Part shown: piece after piece, positions 10,474-19,984 of the stretch
How the letters are laid out: every line of letters begins with the position of its first letter
Numbering within the stretch: position 1 is the first letter of the stretch
Source of the DNA: Cyanobium sp. CACIAM 14
Lineage (GTDB): Bacteria > Cyanobacteriota > Cyanobacteriia > PCC-6307 > Cyanobiaceae
Direction: 5' to 3'
Length of the DNA stretch: 64,000 bases
Assembly: GCA_000708525.1 (NCBI GenBank)
Contig: JMRP01000003.1
Coordinates: forward strand, 1-64,000
Notes under the pieces: model-generated
Database searches by the model: none
The model's input: the letters and a program-made list of their open reading frames with translations, nothing else
What the model was told of the DNA's origin: nothing
Position numbers and translations under genes: made by a program

Positions 10474-10489
10474 TGCTAGCATCCAGCCG

Positions 10490-10585
10490 ACTCGGACCCA
10501 CGCGGCTGGGACGCCCAAACCTGGTCAGGACCGGAAGGGAGCAGCCACACGGGATGCTCTGGGCAGGCGTGGACTCCGGGTCACC
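10490..10585 (+). ncRNA. ffs: Signal recognition particle RNA (small bacterial 4.5S type)
   Basis: The diagnostic apical hairpin is present at about 10522-10545: GGTCAGGACCGGAAGGGAGC, containing the GGAA tetraloop and the Ffh-binding symmetric and asymmetric loops. The ends pair: GACCCACGC near 10495-10503 can pair with GCGTGG...GGGTC near 10568-10582, giving one long hairpin of about 90-96 nt. The RNA binds Ffh and targets membrane proteins to the translocon. The exact 5' and 3' ends are estimated. It begins only about 20 bases from the divergent panB start. Confidence 0.92.
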
Positions 10586-10602
10586 ACTTTCGATGCCATT
10601 CC

Positions 10603-10628
10603 CCCCCGAGGGTCCTCTGCCTTGGGGG
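10603..10628. terminator. Hairpin between convergent SRP RNA and ftsZ
   Basis: A 9-bp stem, CCCCCGAGG with CCTTGGGGG (one G-T pair), closes an 8-base loop. It lies 20 bases past the SRP RNA and 49 bases past the ftsZ stop on the other strand. No T-run follows on either strand, so it may be a weak bidirectional terminator or a stabilising 3' structure. Confidence 0.4.
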
Positions 10629-10676
10629 ACTGGCCGCAGTGCCAGCACCGGTGGAGGTCGCCGTCAGGTCGGCGCC

Positions 10677-11867
10677 TCACTCCACCCTGTTCTGACGGTT
10701 GATCAGGAAGGGAGGAATCATGGCCCCTCGCTCGTCGGCGGTGTGGCTGAGGTTGTCGGCGAAGGTCGGGGCGGTGCGCTCAGGCCGGTAGTGCCCCCCG
10801 CTCTCGAAGCCGGTGGCGATCACCGTCACGTGGATCTCGCCTTCCAGGGATTCGTCCACCACGGCGCCCACGATGATGTTGGCCTCCGGGTCCACCACGT
10901 CGTAGATGACCTCGGAGGCGGAGGTCATGTCCTCCAGGGTCATGTCCTTGCCGCCGCTGATGTTGATGACACAGCCCTTGGCACCGTCGATGCGCGCCGA
11001 TTCCAGCAGGGGGCTGCTCATGGCGGTCTGGGCGGCCTCGATGGCCCGGGAGCGCCCGGATCCCACGCCGATCCCCAGCAGGGCCGTGCCTGCGTCGGCC
11101 ATCACCGAACGGATGTCGGCGAAGTCGACGTTCACCAGACCCGGCCGGGTGATGATGTCGGTGATGCCCTTGACGCCCATCCGGAGGACGTCGTCGGCGG
11201 CACGGAAGGCCTCCTGGAGAGGCGCGCCGGCGATGGCATCCCGCAGCCGATCGTTCGGAATGACGATCAGGGTGTCGACGTGCTCGGCCAGCCGGGCGAT
11301 GCCTTCCTCCGCCTGCCGCAGTCGCTTGCGACCCTCGAATCCGAAGGGCTTGGTGACGATGCCCACGGTGAGGGCGCCGCATTCCTTGGCCACCTCCGCC
11401 ACGATCGGGGCGGCGCCCGTGCCGGTTCCCCCTCCCATGCCGGCGGCGATGAAGACCAGGTCGGCCCCCTCGAGGGACTGCTGCAGATCAGAGCGGGATT
11501 CCTCCGCCGCCTTCTGACCGATCACCGGGTTGCCGCCGGCTCCGAGGCCGCGGGTGAGCTTCTGACCCAGCTGCATCCGCTGACCGGCGGCGGACTGCAG
11601 CAGGGCCTGGGCGTCGGTATTGAGGACGCGGTAGCCCACTCCGGCCAGATCTGTGGCGATCATCCGGTTCACCGCGTTGCTGCCGCCTCCCCCGACGCCG
11701 ATCACCTCGATCCGTGCCGATTGGCTCGGAACGATGCCATTGCTGCTGGGCGAGATCTGGCTCATCGCGAGGGGCTCCTGCGGGGACGGAAGATCGACGG
11801 GAGAGGGGCGGTCCGGTTCGCGCGTCATCGCGGGAGAGGGAGTGTGGCCGTTGATCTGCGGCTGCAT
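10677..11867 (-). CDS. ftsZ: Cell division protein FtsZ
   Basis: A 396-residue tubulin-like GTPase that forms the Z ring. The N-terminal 50 residues are a Ser/Pro-rich extension before [17 protein letters not shown]. The GTP-binding tubulin signature [14 protein letters not shown] lies near residue 140-153, and the T7-loop region [11 protein letters not shown] near residue 255 holds the catalytic Asp residues. The C-terminus ends in the conserved peptide [13 protein letters not shown], used elsewhere to bind membrane tethers and regulators. An alternative start at the internal ATG of [10 protein letters not shown] would remove about 34 residues. It lies 109 bases downstream of ftsQ, so it may have its own promoter there. 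Confidence 0.97.
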   Translation of the reverse strand: MQPQINGHTPSPAMTREPDRPSPVDLPSPQEPLAMSQISPSSNGIVPSQSARIEVIGVGGGGSNAVNRMIATDLAGVGYRVLNTDAQALLQSAAGQRMQLGQKLTRGLGAGGNPVIGQKAAEESRSDLQQSLEGADLVFIAAGMGGGTGTGAAPIVAEVAKECGALTVGIVTKPFGFEGRKRLRQAEEGIARLAEHVDTLIVIPNDRLRDAIAGAPLQEAFRAADDVLRMGVKGITDIITRPGLVNVDFADIRSVMADAGTALLGIGVGSGRSRAIEAAQTAMSSPLLESARIDGAKGCVINISGGKDMTLEDMTSASEVIYDVVDPEANIIVGAVVDESLEGEIHVTVIATGFESGGHYRPERTAPTFADNLSHTADERGAMIPPFLINRQNRVE

Positions 11868-11976
11868 TATGTCGTTGGCCGGCTCAGGCGAAGTTGCGGA
11901 TAGATCACATTGGACCGAATCGGTGCTGGGCGCAACGGCCTGTGAGGATTGTCCCGCTGTCTCGCGGCCCGTCGCC

Positions 11977-12849
11977 TCACTGGGCCCCCGGCGGAGGGCT
12001 TCCCGGGCGGGCGGGTCCGCCAGGGCTTCCGGCCGTGGCCTTGGCCCTGCGGGCGAGGCTCAGTTCGGGCTGCTCCGGATCGCTCAGATCGACCAGCTGC
12101 GGTGGCGCTCCCTTGAGCCGGGCCGGCAGGGTGCGGCCGAGATGGGCGGCCACCTCCAGCCGCCGGTCCAGGCGGCTGTCGGGTGGGCCCAGCCGTACCC
12201 GGCCCAGTTCCGTGGTGACCAGCCAGAGGCTGCCGTCGGGCTCGAAGCGGATCTCCCGCAGTCCCGGCCCCAGCTGTTCCCTCTGCTTCAGCACCCTGGC
12301 CAGCGCCTCCCGGTGGCGGGCGTTCCAGCCCAGCACGAGCAGGGAGAGCTCGCCGCTGCTGTGCACCTCCTGATGCTGCCGCAGGCTGATCCAGTTCCCC
12401 AGCCCATCCACGAATCCGGGTTCGGGTCCCCTGTCGGTGCGGCGTTCGGCGCGGGCCACCGCCTCCCGGTCCTTCAGTTCCACCCGCAGCCGCGGCGGCA
12501 GCATCAGCCGGCTCACCTGCACCTGTTCCACCGGCAGGGCCCCCATCAGGTCGCTGGCCACCCGGCGGGGTTGCAGCCCCATCAGAGGCTGCGGGAAATG
12601 CAGGCCCGCCGCCGCGATCACCTGGTCGCGAGTGACCACGGCGCTGCCCTGCACCTCCACCTGGGCCGGGCTCCTCAGGGTCCAGCCCTCCCGCAGCAGC
12701 ACGTAGCCGAGGCCGGCGGAGAGGCCGCTGAACACCAGGATCCGCCAGAAGTGGCTCAGTCGATCCTGGCGGCGCTGACGCCGCAGTTCCTGGCGCCGAA
12801 GGACCCCTGGCGGCAGCGGCGCTCCCGGCGTGCTGGGGGCCCGCTTCAC
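11977..12849 (-). CDS. ftsQ: Cell division protein FtsQ (POTRA domain)
   Basis: A 290-residue bitopic divisome protein. A basic cytoplasmic start with many Arg/Gln residues is followed by one membrane segment near residues 33-52 ([19 protein letters not shown]). A POTRA domain follows at about 63-130 ([26 protein letters not shown]), then the beta domain with [15 protein letters not shown]. The last 30 residues are Pro/Gly/Ala-rich and probably disordered. FtsQ links early and late division proteins in the membrane. Its start overlaps the stop of the upstream gene by 4 bases, and ftsZ follows. The position in the ddl-ftsQ-ftsZ run supports the call. Confidence 0.9.
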   Translation of the reverse strand: MKRAPSTPGAPLPPGVLRRQELRRQRRQDRLSHFWRILVFSGLSAGLGYVLLREGWTLRSPAQVEVQGSAVVTRDQVIAAAGLHFPQPLMGLQPRRVASDLMGALPVEQVQVSRLMLPPRLRVELKDREAVARAERRTDRGPEPGFVDGLGNWISLRQHQEVHSSGELSLLVLGWNARHREALARVLKQREQLGPGLREIRFEPDGSLWLVTTELGRVRLGPPDSRLDRRLEVAAHLGRTLPARLKGAPPQLVDLSDPEQPELSLARRAKATAGSPGGPARPGSPPPGAQ

Positions 12850-13256
12850 AGTTCGCAGCGGGAGCGGGCCATGAGTTCATCCATCCAGCGCCTGGCGCGA
12901 CGGGCGTCGGCGAAGGGGAGTTCCTTCTGCTGGCCGCCCCCCACCAGCCGCAGGCGGCAGGCCCCTTCGCTTTCCTCGGTGAGTGGAGCCTCGCCGGAGG
13001 TGAGCGAGAGCAGCTCGACCATCTCCAGGGTCTTGATGGTGAACGATCCCTCCGGCTGGAAGCTGCCGGCAACGAACCGGCTCCAGCTCAGTTCCCCGTT
13101 CAGCAGCCGGGCCGCACCGCAGCCATCCAGCTTGGCCAGCTCGGCGCCGCTGGCCCATTCGCGGAACAGCTGCTGGCGCCGCCGTTCGATCCAGCCGAGG
13201 GCCGCCAGGAGCACGAAGGCTCCCAGCAGAGGCAGCCACAGCAGGCCGTGGATCAT
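12846..13256 (-). CDS. Unknown membrane-anchored protein between ddl and ftsQ
   Basis: I do not recognise a named family. The protein is 136 residues: a hydrophobic N-terminal helix (residues 1-23, [20 protein letters not shown]), a basic stretch [14 protein letters not shown], and then a compact mixed alpha/beta region of about 100 residues. Its start overlaps the ddl stop by 4 bases (ATGA) and its end overlaps the ftsQ start by 4 bases, so the three genes are probably translationally coupled. That places it in the wall synthesis and division pathway, possibly as a small inner-membrane partner with a soluble domain on either side. ATG 13256 is preferred over an upstream in-frame start inside ddl. 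Confidence 0.8.
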   Translation of the reverse strand: MIHGLLWLPLLGAFVLLAALGWIERRRQQLFREWASGAELAKLDGCGAARLLNGELSWSRFVAGSFQPEGSFTIKTLEMVELLSLTSGEAPLTEESEGACRLRLVGGGQQKELPFADARRARRWMDELMARSRCEL

Positions 13257-14371
13257 GGCGCCGTTCCTTCCACGCGGGTCCTGGCGGCCCATCCTCCCGC
13301 GCTCCGGACCAATTGGTGCACCAGGTCCGGGAGTGGTAATCCGCTGGCCTCCCACAGCATCGGGTACATGCTCTGGCTCGTGAAGCCCGGAAGGGTGTTG
13401 ATCTCGTTCAGCCAGAGGCTGTCGTCGGCCTCGCCGTAGAAGAAGTCGACACGGGCCAGCCCCCCCGCATCCACGGCCCGGCAGGCCGCCAGGGCCATCG
13501 CCCGGGCCCGCTCGCTGACCGCCTCACTCACCGGCGCGGGGATGACGGTGTGGCTGAGGCCCTCGCTGTACTTGGTCTCGTAGTCGTACCAGTCGGCGTC
13601 GAAGCGGATCTCGCCCAGCACCGAGGCGCTCAGCCCGTCGCCGGGCCCACCGCCGGTCTGGAGCACGGCACATTCCAGTTCGCGGGCCTTCACCCCGCGC
13701 TCCACCACCAGCCGGCGGTCATGGCGCGCGGCGAGCCGCAGACCCTCCAGCAGGCTGCTCCGGTCCGTGGCCCTGCTGATGCCCACCGAGGAGCCCATGT
13801 TGGCCGGCTTGACGAAGCAGGGATAGCCCAGCTGGTCTTCCAGCCGTGCCAGCAGGGCCTCGAGAACGCCCGTGTCGGCTTCCACCAGCTCCGCCGATGA
13901 CATGCAGAGGTAGGGCACCTGGGGCAGGCCGGCGGCGGCGAAGGCGGCCTTCATGGCCTGCTTGTCCATGCCCAGGGCCGATCCGAGCACTCCGGAGCCC
14001 ACGAACGGTGTGCCCATGAGGGTGAACAGTCCCTGGATGGTGCCGTCCTCTCCGTTGGGGCCGTGCAGCACCGGGAACCACACCTCCACCTCCAGGGCCC
14101 CCTCGGGGAAGCCTCGGAATCCGCCCCGATCGGGCTGGCTTGGCAGATCGCCGGGTTCGGCCGGCAGGCCCCGCTCCAGCACCGTCCTGGCGACGGCCTC
14201 GGGCCACCAGCGGCCCTGCCGGTCGATGTAGAAGCAGCTGACGCGGTAGCGCTCGGCATTGGGGCCGCTGCTCAGCCCCCGCAGCACGGTCCGGGCCGAG
14301 AGAATCGAGACGGCGTGCTCTCCGGAGGCTCCACCGAACACCAGACCAACGCGGGTGGGAGCGGTTGCCAT
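13253..14371 (-). CDS. ddl: D-alanine--D-alanine ligase
   Basis: A 372-residue ATP-grasp enzyme that joins two D-alanines for the peptidoglycan stem peptide. Motifs: [18 protein letters not shown] at the N-terminus, [18 protein letters not shown] near residue 105, [25 protein letters not shown], and the C-terminal ARVDFFYGE and [17 protein letters not shown], which carry the Mg2+-binding acidic residues. Starts are possible at 14392 and 14371; the second ([14 protein letters not shown]) matches the usual distance to the first strand. It lies 26 bases downstream of miaB and overlaps the next gene by 4 bases. Confidence 0.96.
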   Translation of the reverse strand: MATAPTRVGLVFGGASGEHAVSILSARTVLRGLSSGPNAERYRVSCFYIDRQGRWWPEAVARTVLERGLPAEPGDLPSQPDRGGFRGFPEGALEVEVWFPVLHGPNGEDGTIQGLFTLMGTPFVGSGVLGSALGMDKQAMKAAFAAAGLPQVPYLCMSSAELVEADTGVLEALLARLEDQLGYPCFVKPANMGSSVGISRATDRSSLLEGLRLAARHDRRLVVERGVKARELECAVLQTGGGPGDGLSASVLGEIRFDADWYDYETKYSEGLSHTVIPAPVSEAVSERARAMALAACRAVDAGGLARVDFFYGEADDSLWLNEINTLPGFTSQSMYPMLWEASGLPLPDLVHQLVRSAGGWAARTRVEGTAP

Positions 14372-14397
14372 CGGCGCGGGAGAGAGCGCCAAACGTA

Positions 14398-15807
14398 TCA
14401 GCGAACCCGGTCCCGGCCCAGGGGACGGCCGCTCAGGGAGAACGGGCGCACCGTCTCGATCACCACATCCACGAGATCCCCCGGAACCCAGGGACGGCCA
14501 TCGCCCGCGTCGGCGCTGAAGAAGGTGAGGCGGTTGGTGCGGGTGCGGCCCATGAGCTGGCTGGGATCCCGGGGGTTGATCCCCTCGGCCAGCACCTGCT
14601 CCGTGCGTTCCAGATAACGGGCGCTGCGGGCGGCGGCGACCCGCTCCACCAGGGCGTTCACCTCATGCAGCCGGGCCACCTTCACCTCCTCGGGCAGCTG
14701 GTCCGGCCAGTCGGCAGCGGGAGTGCCCGGCCGCGGCGAGTAGGCGGCGGTGTTCACCTGATCGAAACCGATCGCCTCGATCAGGTCGAGGGTGCGGCGG
14801 TACTGGGCGTCGCTCTCGCCGGGGAAGGCCACGATCACGTCGGCGCTGATGGCCGCGTCGGGGATCCGTTCCCGGATGCGGTCGATGATCCGCCGGTAGC
14901 GCTCCACCGTGTACCCCCGGGCCATCGCCCGGAGAACGGCGTCGTCGCCGCTCTGGAAGGGGATGTGGAAGTGCTCGCAGACCTTCGGCAGATCGGCGCA
15001 GGCGTCGATCAGCCGGTCGGTGAAGTAGCGGGGGTGGCTGGTGGCGAAGCGGATCCGCTCGATGCCCCGCACGTCGTGCACCGCCCGCAGCAGGTCGGTG
15101 AGGGTGTGCTCACGCCGTCCCTCGCCGGTGATGCCGGGCAGATCGCGACCGTAGGCATCGATGTTCTGGCCCAGCAGGGTGATCTCCCGGTAGCCCCGGG
15201 CCGCCAGATCCTCGATCTCCCGGCGGATGGCCTCGGGGCGGCGCGACTGCTCCCGCCCGCGCACCGAGGGCACCACGCAGTAGGTGCAGTGCTCGTTGCA
15301 GCCGTAGATCACGTTCACCCAGGCGCAGACGGCGCTGTCCCGCCGGGCGGTGGTGATGTCCTCGAGGATGTGGTGCTCCTCGGTGGCCACCACCTGCTGG
15401 CCGTTCTCCACCCTGGTGAGCAGGGTCTCGAGCCGGTTGGCGTGCTGGGGGCCCATGACCAGATCCAGTTCCGGCACCCGCCGCAGCAGGGCCTCACCCT
15501 CCTGCTGGGCCACGCAACCTGCCACCACGAGGGTGAGGCCCGGGTTGGCCCGCTTGCGCTGCGCCTGACGCCCCAGATAGCTGTAGACCTTCTGCTCGGC
15601 GTTGTCGCGGATGGTGCAGGTGTTGTACAGGACAAGATCGGCCGTGTGCTCGTCATCCCCCGGCCGGTAGCCCATGGCCTCGAGGATGCCGGCCATGCGC
15701 TCGGAATCCGCCTTGTTCATCTGGCAGCCGAAGGTGGTGATCCAGTAGCTGCCGCGCCGGGTCGTGGGCGCCTGATCGGCCCTCTGGCCGGTAACGGTGG
15801 CTGTCAT
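14398..15807 (-). CDS. miaB: tRNA-2-methylthio-N6-dimethylallyladenosine synthase
   Basis: A 469-residue methylthiotransferase acting on A37 of tRNAs that read UNN codons. The N-terminal MTTase domain starts at [17 protein letters not shown] with the first cluster cysteine and continues with [12 protein letters not shown] and [10 protein letters not shown], giving the three Cys of the auxiliary cluster. The radical SAM motif is [15 protein letters not shown] near residue 160-175. A TRAM domain ends the protein. ATG 15807 is chosen because everything upstream in frame is low-complexity and overlaps the divergent epimerase region. The two serine and leucine tRNAs in this window that read UNN codons (CGA, CAA) are candidate substrates. 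Confidence 0.96.
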   Translation of the reverse strand: MTATVTGQRADQAPTTRRGSYWITTFGCQMNKADSERMAGILEAMGYRPGDDEHTADLVLYNTCTIRDNAEQKVYSYLGRQAQRKRANPGLTLVVAGCVAQQEGEALLRRVPELDLVMGPQHANRLETLLTRVENGQQVVATEEHHILEDITTARRDSAVCAWVNVIYGCNEHCTYCVVPSVRGREQSRRPEAIRREIEDLAARGYREITLLGQNIDAYGRDLPGITGEGRREHTLTDLLRAVHDVRGIERIRFATSHPRYFTDRLIDACADLPKVCEHFHIPFQSGDDAVLRAMARGYTVERYRRIIDRIRERIPDAAISADVIVAFPGESDAQYRRTLDLIEAIGFDQVNTAAYSPRPGTPAADWPDQLPEEVKVARLHEVNALVERVAAARSARYLERTEQVLAEGINPRDPSQLMGRTRTNRLTFFSADAGDGRPWVPGDLVDVVIETVRPFSLSGRPLGRDRVR

Positions 15808-15886
15808 GGGATCCAGTTTCCGCCATCGTCCTGCCGGCGCCAACGGGGCCGCTGTGGCAGCGTGAGGATCCCGGCCCCTCCCTGGC

Positions 15887-16966
15887 ATGCGCTGCCGCCT
15901 GAGCCGCTTCCCCCTCACCAAGGCGGTGCCCCTGGCCATCAGCCGCGGCACCACCGCCAGGGTCGAGCACCTGCTGCTGCAGGTGGAGCACGAGGGCCTC
16001 ACCGGGCTGGGCGAGACCGGCGGTTTCGACACCGGCCACAGGGCCTACGCCACCGGCGACCTGGCGGCCGAACTGGAAGCCCTGCTGCCCCGGCTGGAGG
16101 GCCGTGATCCGGAACCGCTCCAGGCCTTCGAGCCCCTGCTGGAGGACCTCTCGCCCCCGGCCCGTTGCGCCGTGGATCTGGCCCTGCACGACTGGTGGGG
16201 CCGGCGGCTGGGTCAGCCTCTGTGGCGCCTCTGGGGCCTGGATGCCGCTGCGATTCCTCCCACCAGTGTGACCCTCGGCCTGGGCAGGGAAGCGGCGGTG
16301 CTGGCGCGGCTGGAGCGCTGGTGGCGGCAGCTGCCCGCCCGGCGCATCAAACTGAAGCTCGGCAGTCCGGACGGTCCCGACCATGACCGGGCGCTGGTGC
16401 GGGCGGTGGCCGCGGCCCTGGAGAGGCGTCGCCAGGACGACGGGATCGCCTGTGAGCTCCAGGTGGACGCCAACGGCGGCTGGAGCCTGGAGCAGGCCCT
16501 ACCGATGCTGGGCTGGCTGGCGGAGCAGGGGGTGGCCCTGGTGGAGCAGCCCCTGGCTCCCCTGGAGGATCCGGAGGCCGATTGCGCTGCGTTTGCCGCC
16601 TTGGAGCTGGACTGCCCCATTGCCCTGGTGGCGGATGAGAGCTGCTGGAACCTGGCCGATCTGGTGCGTCTCGCGCCCTACGTCGACGGGGTGAACATCA
16701 AGCTGCTCAAGAGCGGCGGATTGACGGAGGCCTTGCTGATGGCCCAGGCGGCCCGCCGCCTGGGGCTGGGAGTGATGCTGGGCTGCTACTCCGACAGCGC
16801 CCTGCTCAATGGCGCCGCCGCCCAGTTGCTCCCCCTGGTGCGCTGGCCGGATCTCGACAGCCACCTGAACCTGGAGGACGATCCCTTCACGGGTCCGATG
16901 CTGGACGCCGACCGGCTGGTGCCGCCGGCGGCACCGGGCCTGGGGGTGAGCCATGCTCGGGGCTGA
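15887..16966 (+). CDS. dgcA: Enolase-superfamily epimerase, DgcA or L-Ala-D/L-Glu epimerase type
   Basis: A 359-residue member of the mandelate racemase/muconate-lactonizing subgroup. The lid domain covers about residues 1-120 and the barrel the rest. Catalytic landmarks: IKLKLG with the KxK acid/base pair, [16 protein letters not shown] and VADES giving the three metal-binding acids, and [10 protein letters not shown]-type motif NIKLLKSGG with the second Lys. This set fits dipeptide epimerases and also N-acetyl-D-glutamate racemase (DgcA). The next gene overlaps by 14 bases and is a DUF1611 protein, the family of DgcN, so DgcA is favoured by context. By sequence alone I cannot separate the two. 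It is divergent from miaB with 79 bases between. Confidence 0.75.
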   Translation: MRCRLSRFPLTKAVPLAISRGTTARVEHLLLQVEHEGLTGLGETGGFDTGHRAYATGDLAAELEALLPRLEGRDPEPLQAFEPLLEDLSPPARCAVDLALHDWWGRRLGQPLWRLWGLDAAAIPPTSVTLGLGREAAVLARLERWWRQLPARRIKLKLGSPDGPDHDRALVRAVAAALERRRQDDGIACELQVDANGGWSLEQALPMLGWLAEQGVALVEQPLAPLEDPEADCAAFAALELDCPIALVADESCWNLADLVRLAPYVDGVNIKLLKSGGLTEALLMAQAARRLGLGVMLGCYSDSALLNGAAAQLLPLVRWPDLDSHLNLEDDPFTGPMLDADRLVPPAAPGLGVSHARG

Positions 16967-18026
16967 TGTTCCGATCGTGCTGCTGCAGCACCGGGGCCTC
17001 GACAACCTGAGCGGCAAGACGGGCCTGGCGATGTTGCGCTACCGGCCCGGGCCGATCGTGGCCGTGGTCGATCCGGCCCATGCGGGGGCCGACCTGGCGG
17101 CGATCACCGGGATCCAGCGGGCCGTGCCGGTGGTGGGCTCACTGCGGGAGGCGCTGCCCTTCCAACCGGCGGTGGCGGTGGTGGGGCTCGCCCCTTCCGG
17201 GGGCCGGCTGCCGGAGGACATGGCCGGCGACGTGAGCGCCGCCCTCTCGGCCGGGCTGTCGCTGGCGAGCGGGCTGCACAGCCGCCTGGGCGATGACCCC
17301 GGCCTCGCTGCGCTGCTGCGCCCGGGGCGCTGGATCTGGGATCTGCGCCGGGAGCCGTCCGGGCTGAGCGTGGGCGCCGGCCGCGCCGCCGCCCTGCCGG
17401 GCCGGCGTCTGCTGGCCGTTGGGACGGACATGGCGGTGGGCAAGATGAGCGCCTGCCTGGAGCTGCACGCCGCGGCCCGGCGCCGGGGCCTGGATGCCCG
17501 CTTCGTGGGCACTGGCCAGGCCGGCATCCTGATCAGCGGCAGTGGAGTTCCCCTCGATGCCGTGCGGGTGGACTACGCCGCAGGCGCCGTGGAAGGGGCG
17601 GTGCTGGCGGCGGCCGCGGATGCAGGCCCGGCGACGCTCGTGCTGGTGGAGGGGCAGGGGTCCCTCTGCCATCCGGGCTCCAGCGCCACCCTTCCCCTGA
17701 TCCGCGGCAGCCAGCCCACCGGCCTGCTGCTCGTGCACCGCGCCGGCCAGCGCACTATCCAGCGGCTGGAGACGATCCCCCTGCCCCCACTGCGCCAGCT
17801 GATCGACACCCTCGAGGCCCTGGCGGCCCTGGCCCGGCCGGCGGACACGGCCGTGGCAGCGCCCCGGGTGGAGGCGATCGCCCTGAACACGGCCCATCTG
17901 GATGGGGAAGCGGCCAGGGAGGCCCTGGCGGCCACGGCGGCGGAAACGGGTCTCCCCTGCGCCGATCCGGTTCGTCAGGGGGGCGAGGTGCTGCTGCAGG
18001 CGCTCCTGGAGGGTCAGGATCGCTGA
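16953..18026 (+). CDS. dgcN: DUF1611 protein, DgcN-like (D-glutamate N-acetyltransferase candidate)
   Basis: A 357-residue DUF1611 protein. The N-terminal 130 residues form a Rossmann-like domain (YRPGPIVAVVDPAHAG, VAVVGLAPSGGRLP). The C-terminal part has a P-loop-like GTDMAVGKMSACLEL near residue 155-170, then FVGTGQAGILISG, DYAAGAVEGAV and VEGQGSLCHPG, all family marks. DgcN in marine bacteria acetylates D-glutamate; DgcA then converts the product to N-acetyl-L-glutamate. The start overlaps the preceding epimerase by 14 bases, so the pair is likely made together. No regulator of the DgcR type is adjacent. The domain call is firm; the reaction is inferred from the pairing. Confidence 0.75.
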   Translation: MLGADVPIVLLQHRGLDNLSGKTGLAMLRYRPGPIVAVVDPAHAGADLAAITGIQRAVPVVGSLREALPFQPAVAVVGLAPSGGRLPEDMAGDVSAALSAGLSLASGLHSRLGDDPGLAALLRPGRWIWDLRREPSGLSVGAGRAAALPGRRLLAVGTDMAVGKMSACLELHAAARRRGLDARFVGTGQAGILISGSGVPLDAVRVDYAAGAVEGAVLAAAADAGPATLVLVEGQGSLCHPGSSATLPLIRGSQPTGLLLVHRAGQRTIQRLETIPLPPLRQLIDTLEALAALARPADTAVAAPRVEAIALNTAHLDGEAAREALAATAAETGLPCADPVRQGGEVLLQALLEGQDR

Positions 18027-18093
18027 TCTTCAGAGGGCTCGCTGCTGCGGTGCCGAAGCGAAGCCGCTGCAGTGAAAGGTGCAGCGAACGGCA

Positions 18094-18123
18094 ATGAAGA
18101 AGCCCGACGCCGTGGCGCCGGGC
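18094..18123 (-). terminator. Terminator downstream of tRNA-His
   Basis: On the minus strand, 7 bases after the tRNA, GCCCG pairs with CGGGC (18102-18106 with 18119-18123) around an inner GCGCC/GGCGT helix. This is followed by TTCTTCATT. The T-tract is interrupted, so strength is uncertain. Confidence 0.55.
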
Positions 18124-18129
18124 CTGAAG

Positions 18130-18203
18130 GGCGAGCGAGGGGACTCGAACCCCCGAATGGTGGCGCCACAAGCCACTGCCTTAACCACTTGGCGACGCCC
18201 GCC
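18130..18203 (-). tRNA. tRNA-His (anticodon GTG)
   Basis: Read on the minus strand, the acceptor GCGGGCG pairs with CGCTCGC, and an extra 5' G (position -1) faces discriminator C73, the identity mark of tRNA-His. The anticodon stem GTGGC/GCCAC holds loop TTGTGGC with anticodon GTG. The T arm contains TTCGAGT. No CCA is encoded. Confidence 0.96.
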
Positions 18204-18275
18204 GCGCTGTTTGCCAATGTATCAAGCCAGCCTGCCGGCCTCTTCTTGCCCCCGCCTTCCACCGCCACCCGCACC

Positions 18276-18680
18276 GTGTCCGGATTGCTCGGCCTGACCG
18301 CCGTCGCGGCGGGGGTGATCGGCCTGATCGTGACCAACCCCGGACCGGCCGCCTTCGAGGAGTTCGCTGCCGAGAAGCTCACCGAAGTGGCCACCGAGGA
18401 GCTCTGCCGCAAGGAGGACCTGCCCCTTCTGGCCCGGCTGCTCATCCAGAACTGTCCGCAGCTGGTGCGCTCCCAGCGCAAGGTGCTGGGCCGGCTCGCC
18501 CGGGAGCATTCGCGGCGTTACAACTTCGGCCTGCTGAGCCTCTACGGCACCCGGCTGGGAGGCGAGCAGGTGTTGCCCCACTGGCGGATCCCCCGCTACG
18601 ACGCCCTCACCCTGGGGGTGGCGGGCCAGTTCCTGCTGCTCACCGCCGGCGAGAGCCAGGCCGGGAGTCCGATGCCGTGA
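18276..18680 (+). CDS. DUF4359 family protein
   Basis: A 134-residue protein starting with a hydrophobic helix (SGLLGLTAVAAGVIGLIVTNPGP), which fits either a signal anchor or an uncleaved signal. It is followed by AAFEEFAAEKLTEVATEELC, the DUF4359 hallmark as I recall it from cyanobacteria. The remainder is soluble, with FGLLSLYGTRL near the end and probably located outside the cytoplasm or in the lumen. Function is unknown. Start GTG 18276 is chosen because the in-frame sequence before it runs through tRNA-His. The stop overlaps the next gene by 4 bases, so it is probably coupled to the amidohydrolase. Confidence 0.7.
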   Translation: MSGLLGLTAVAAGVIGLIVTNPGPAAFEEFAAEKLTEVATEELCRKEDLPLLARLLIQNCPQLVRSQRKVLGRLAREHSRRYNFGLLSLYGTRLGGEQVLPHWRIPRYDALTLGVAGQFLLLTAGESQAGSPMP

Positions 18681-19984
18681 GTGCGGCACCGCCCGCATCC
18701 GGCTGGCTGCCGCCGATGCGCCTGCCGCGCTGCCTGCTGGATCCCCGCTGCCGCCTCCCGGCGGCCGACGCGCAGGGGCTGGTGGCCGTGCGACTGGAGC
18801 AGGCCGATGGTCGGATCCGCGCCATCCAGCCCGTGACCGGGGATCCCGGGCCAGAGGGCAACCCCGGCCTGCCCCTGGCGCTCACCCCCCTGGTGGAACC
18901 CCATGCCCACCTGGACAAGGCCTTCAGCGGCGAAGCGTTCCCCAATCCCGACGGCACCATGGCCGCCGCCATGGCCGCGAACCGGCTGGAGGCCGCCTGT
19001 CGCGGTGCGGAGACTGTGCATCGGCGCGGGGAGAGGTCCCTGGAGCGGGCCTGGCGCTACGGGCTGCGGGCGATCCGCAGTCACATCGACAGCCTCGGCC
19101 CCTGGGCCGCTCCCAGCTGGGAGGCCCTGCTGGAGCTCCGCGACCGCTGGCGGGGTCGGGTGGAGCTGCAGCTCGTGGCCCTGGTGCCGGTGGGACACTG
19201 GCGCACGACCGACGGAGAGGCACTCGCCACCTGGGTGGCGGCCCGCGGCGGTCTGCTGGGGGGCGTGCTCGGCGCCCCCTTCCGCTCCACCCCGGAGGAC
19301 CGGGCCGGCCTGCTGGCCCTGCTGCGGCTCGCCGAGCGGCTCGGCTGCGGTGTGGATCTGCATGTCGACGAGAGCGCCGACGACCATGGCCAGGGGGTGG
19401 CGCTGGTGAGCGATCTGCTGCTGGAGCACCGGCCCGGGGTGCCGCTCACCTGCAGCCACGCCAGCAGCATGGGGCTGCTGGCCGAAAGGCCCTGCCGCCG
19501 CCTCGCCGAGGCGATGGCGGCGGCGGGGGTGGGGGTGGTGGCCCTTCCCACCAGCAACCTCTGGCTGCTGGGGAAACGCCACCGCCGCACCCCATCCCTG
19601 CGGCCCCAGGCGCCGATCCGCCAGCTCCAGGAGGCGGGGGTCATGGTGGCCGTGGGGGGCGACAACGTCCAGGACCCCTGGTTTCCGGGAGGGGACTTCG
19701 ACCCCATCGCCCTGCTGCGGTGCAGCCTGACCGCCAGCCACCTGATGCCCTGGCGGCGGCTGGGTCTGAGCCCCTTCAGCACCGCAGCGGCCCAGCTGCT
19801 CGGCCTTGACTGGGACGGGGTGCTGCGGGAGGGTGCCCCCGCCGATCTCCTGGTGCTGGGGGCCTCGTCCTGGGGTGATCTGCTGGCCCGCCCGCCCCGG
19901 CGACGGGTGCTGCGGGCCGGCCGGTGGCTCCCCCCTCCCCCCTGTGAGGAGCCTTCCCCCCTGCTGGCCGCCTGCCATGGATGA
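18677..19984 (+). CDS. Amidohydrolase, cytosine-deaminase-like
   Basis: A 435-residue metal-dependent hydrolase of the amidohydrolase superfamily, nearest by motif to cytosine deaminase and related isopropylammelide hydrolases. Metal and catalytic landmarks in order: EPHAHLDKAF (HxH with the family Lys), RSHIDSL, DLHVDESADDHG, TCSHASSMGLL and VGGDNVQDPW with the terminal Asp. The full set suggests an active enzyme. Substrate is unknown; cyclic amidines or N-heterocycles are typical for the group. The gene overlaps DUF4359 by 4 bases and the next FAD-oxidase gene by 8, so the three are one translation unit. Cytosine deaminase proper would be an alternative. Confidence 0.85.
   Translation: MSAAPPASGWLPPMRLPRCLLDPRCRLPAADAQGLVAVRLEQADGRIRAIQPVTGDPGPEGNPGLPLALTPLVEPHAHLDKAFSGEAFPNPDGTMAAAMAANRLEAACRGAETVHRRGERSLERAWRYGLRAIRSHIDSLGPWAAPSWEALLELRDRWRGRVELQLVALVPVGHWRTTDGEALATWVAARGGLLGGVLGAPFRSTPEDRAGLLALLRLAERLGCGVDLHVDESADDHGQGVALVSDLLLEHRPGVPLTCSHASSMGLLAERPCRRLAEAMAAAGVGVVALPTSNLWLLGKRHRRTPSLRPQAPIRQLQEAGVMVAVGGDNVQDPWFPGGDFDPIALLRCSLTASHLMPWRRLGLSPFSTAAAQLLGLDWDGVLREGAPADLLVLGASSWGDLLARPPRRRVLRAGRWLPPPPCEEPSPLLAACHG

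Noticed and set aside
18072-18275. Upstream extension of the DUF4359 frame
   Set aside because: It would run through the tRNA-His gene and its terminator; the protein-like sequence begins at GTG 18276.
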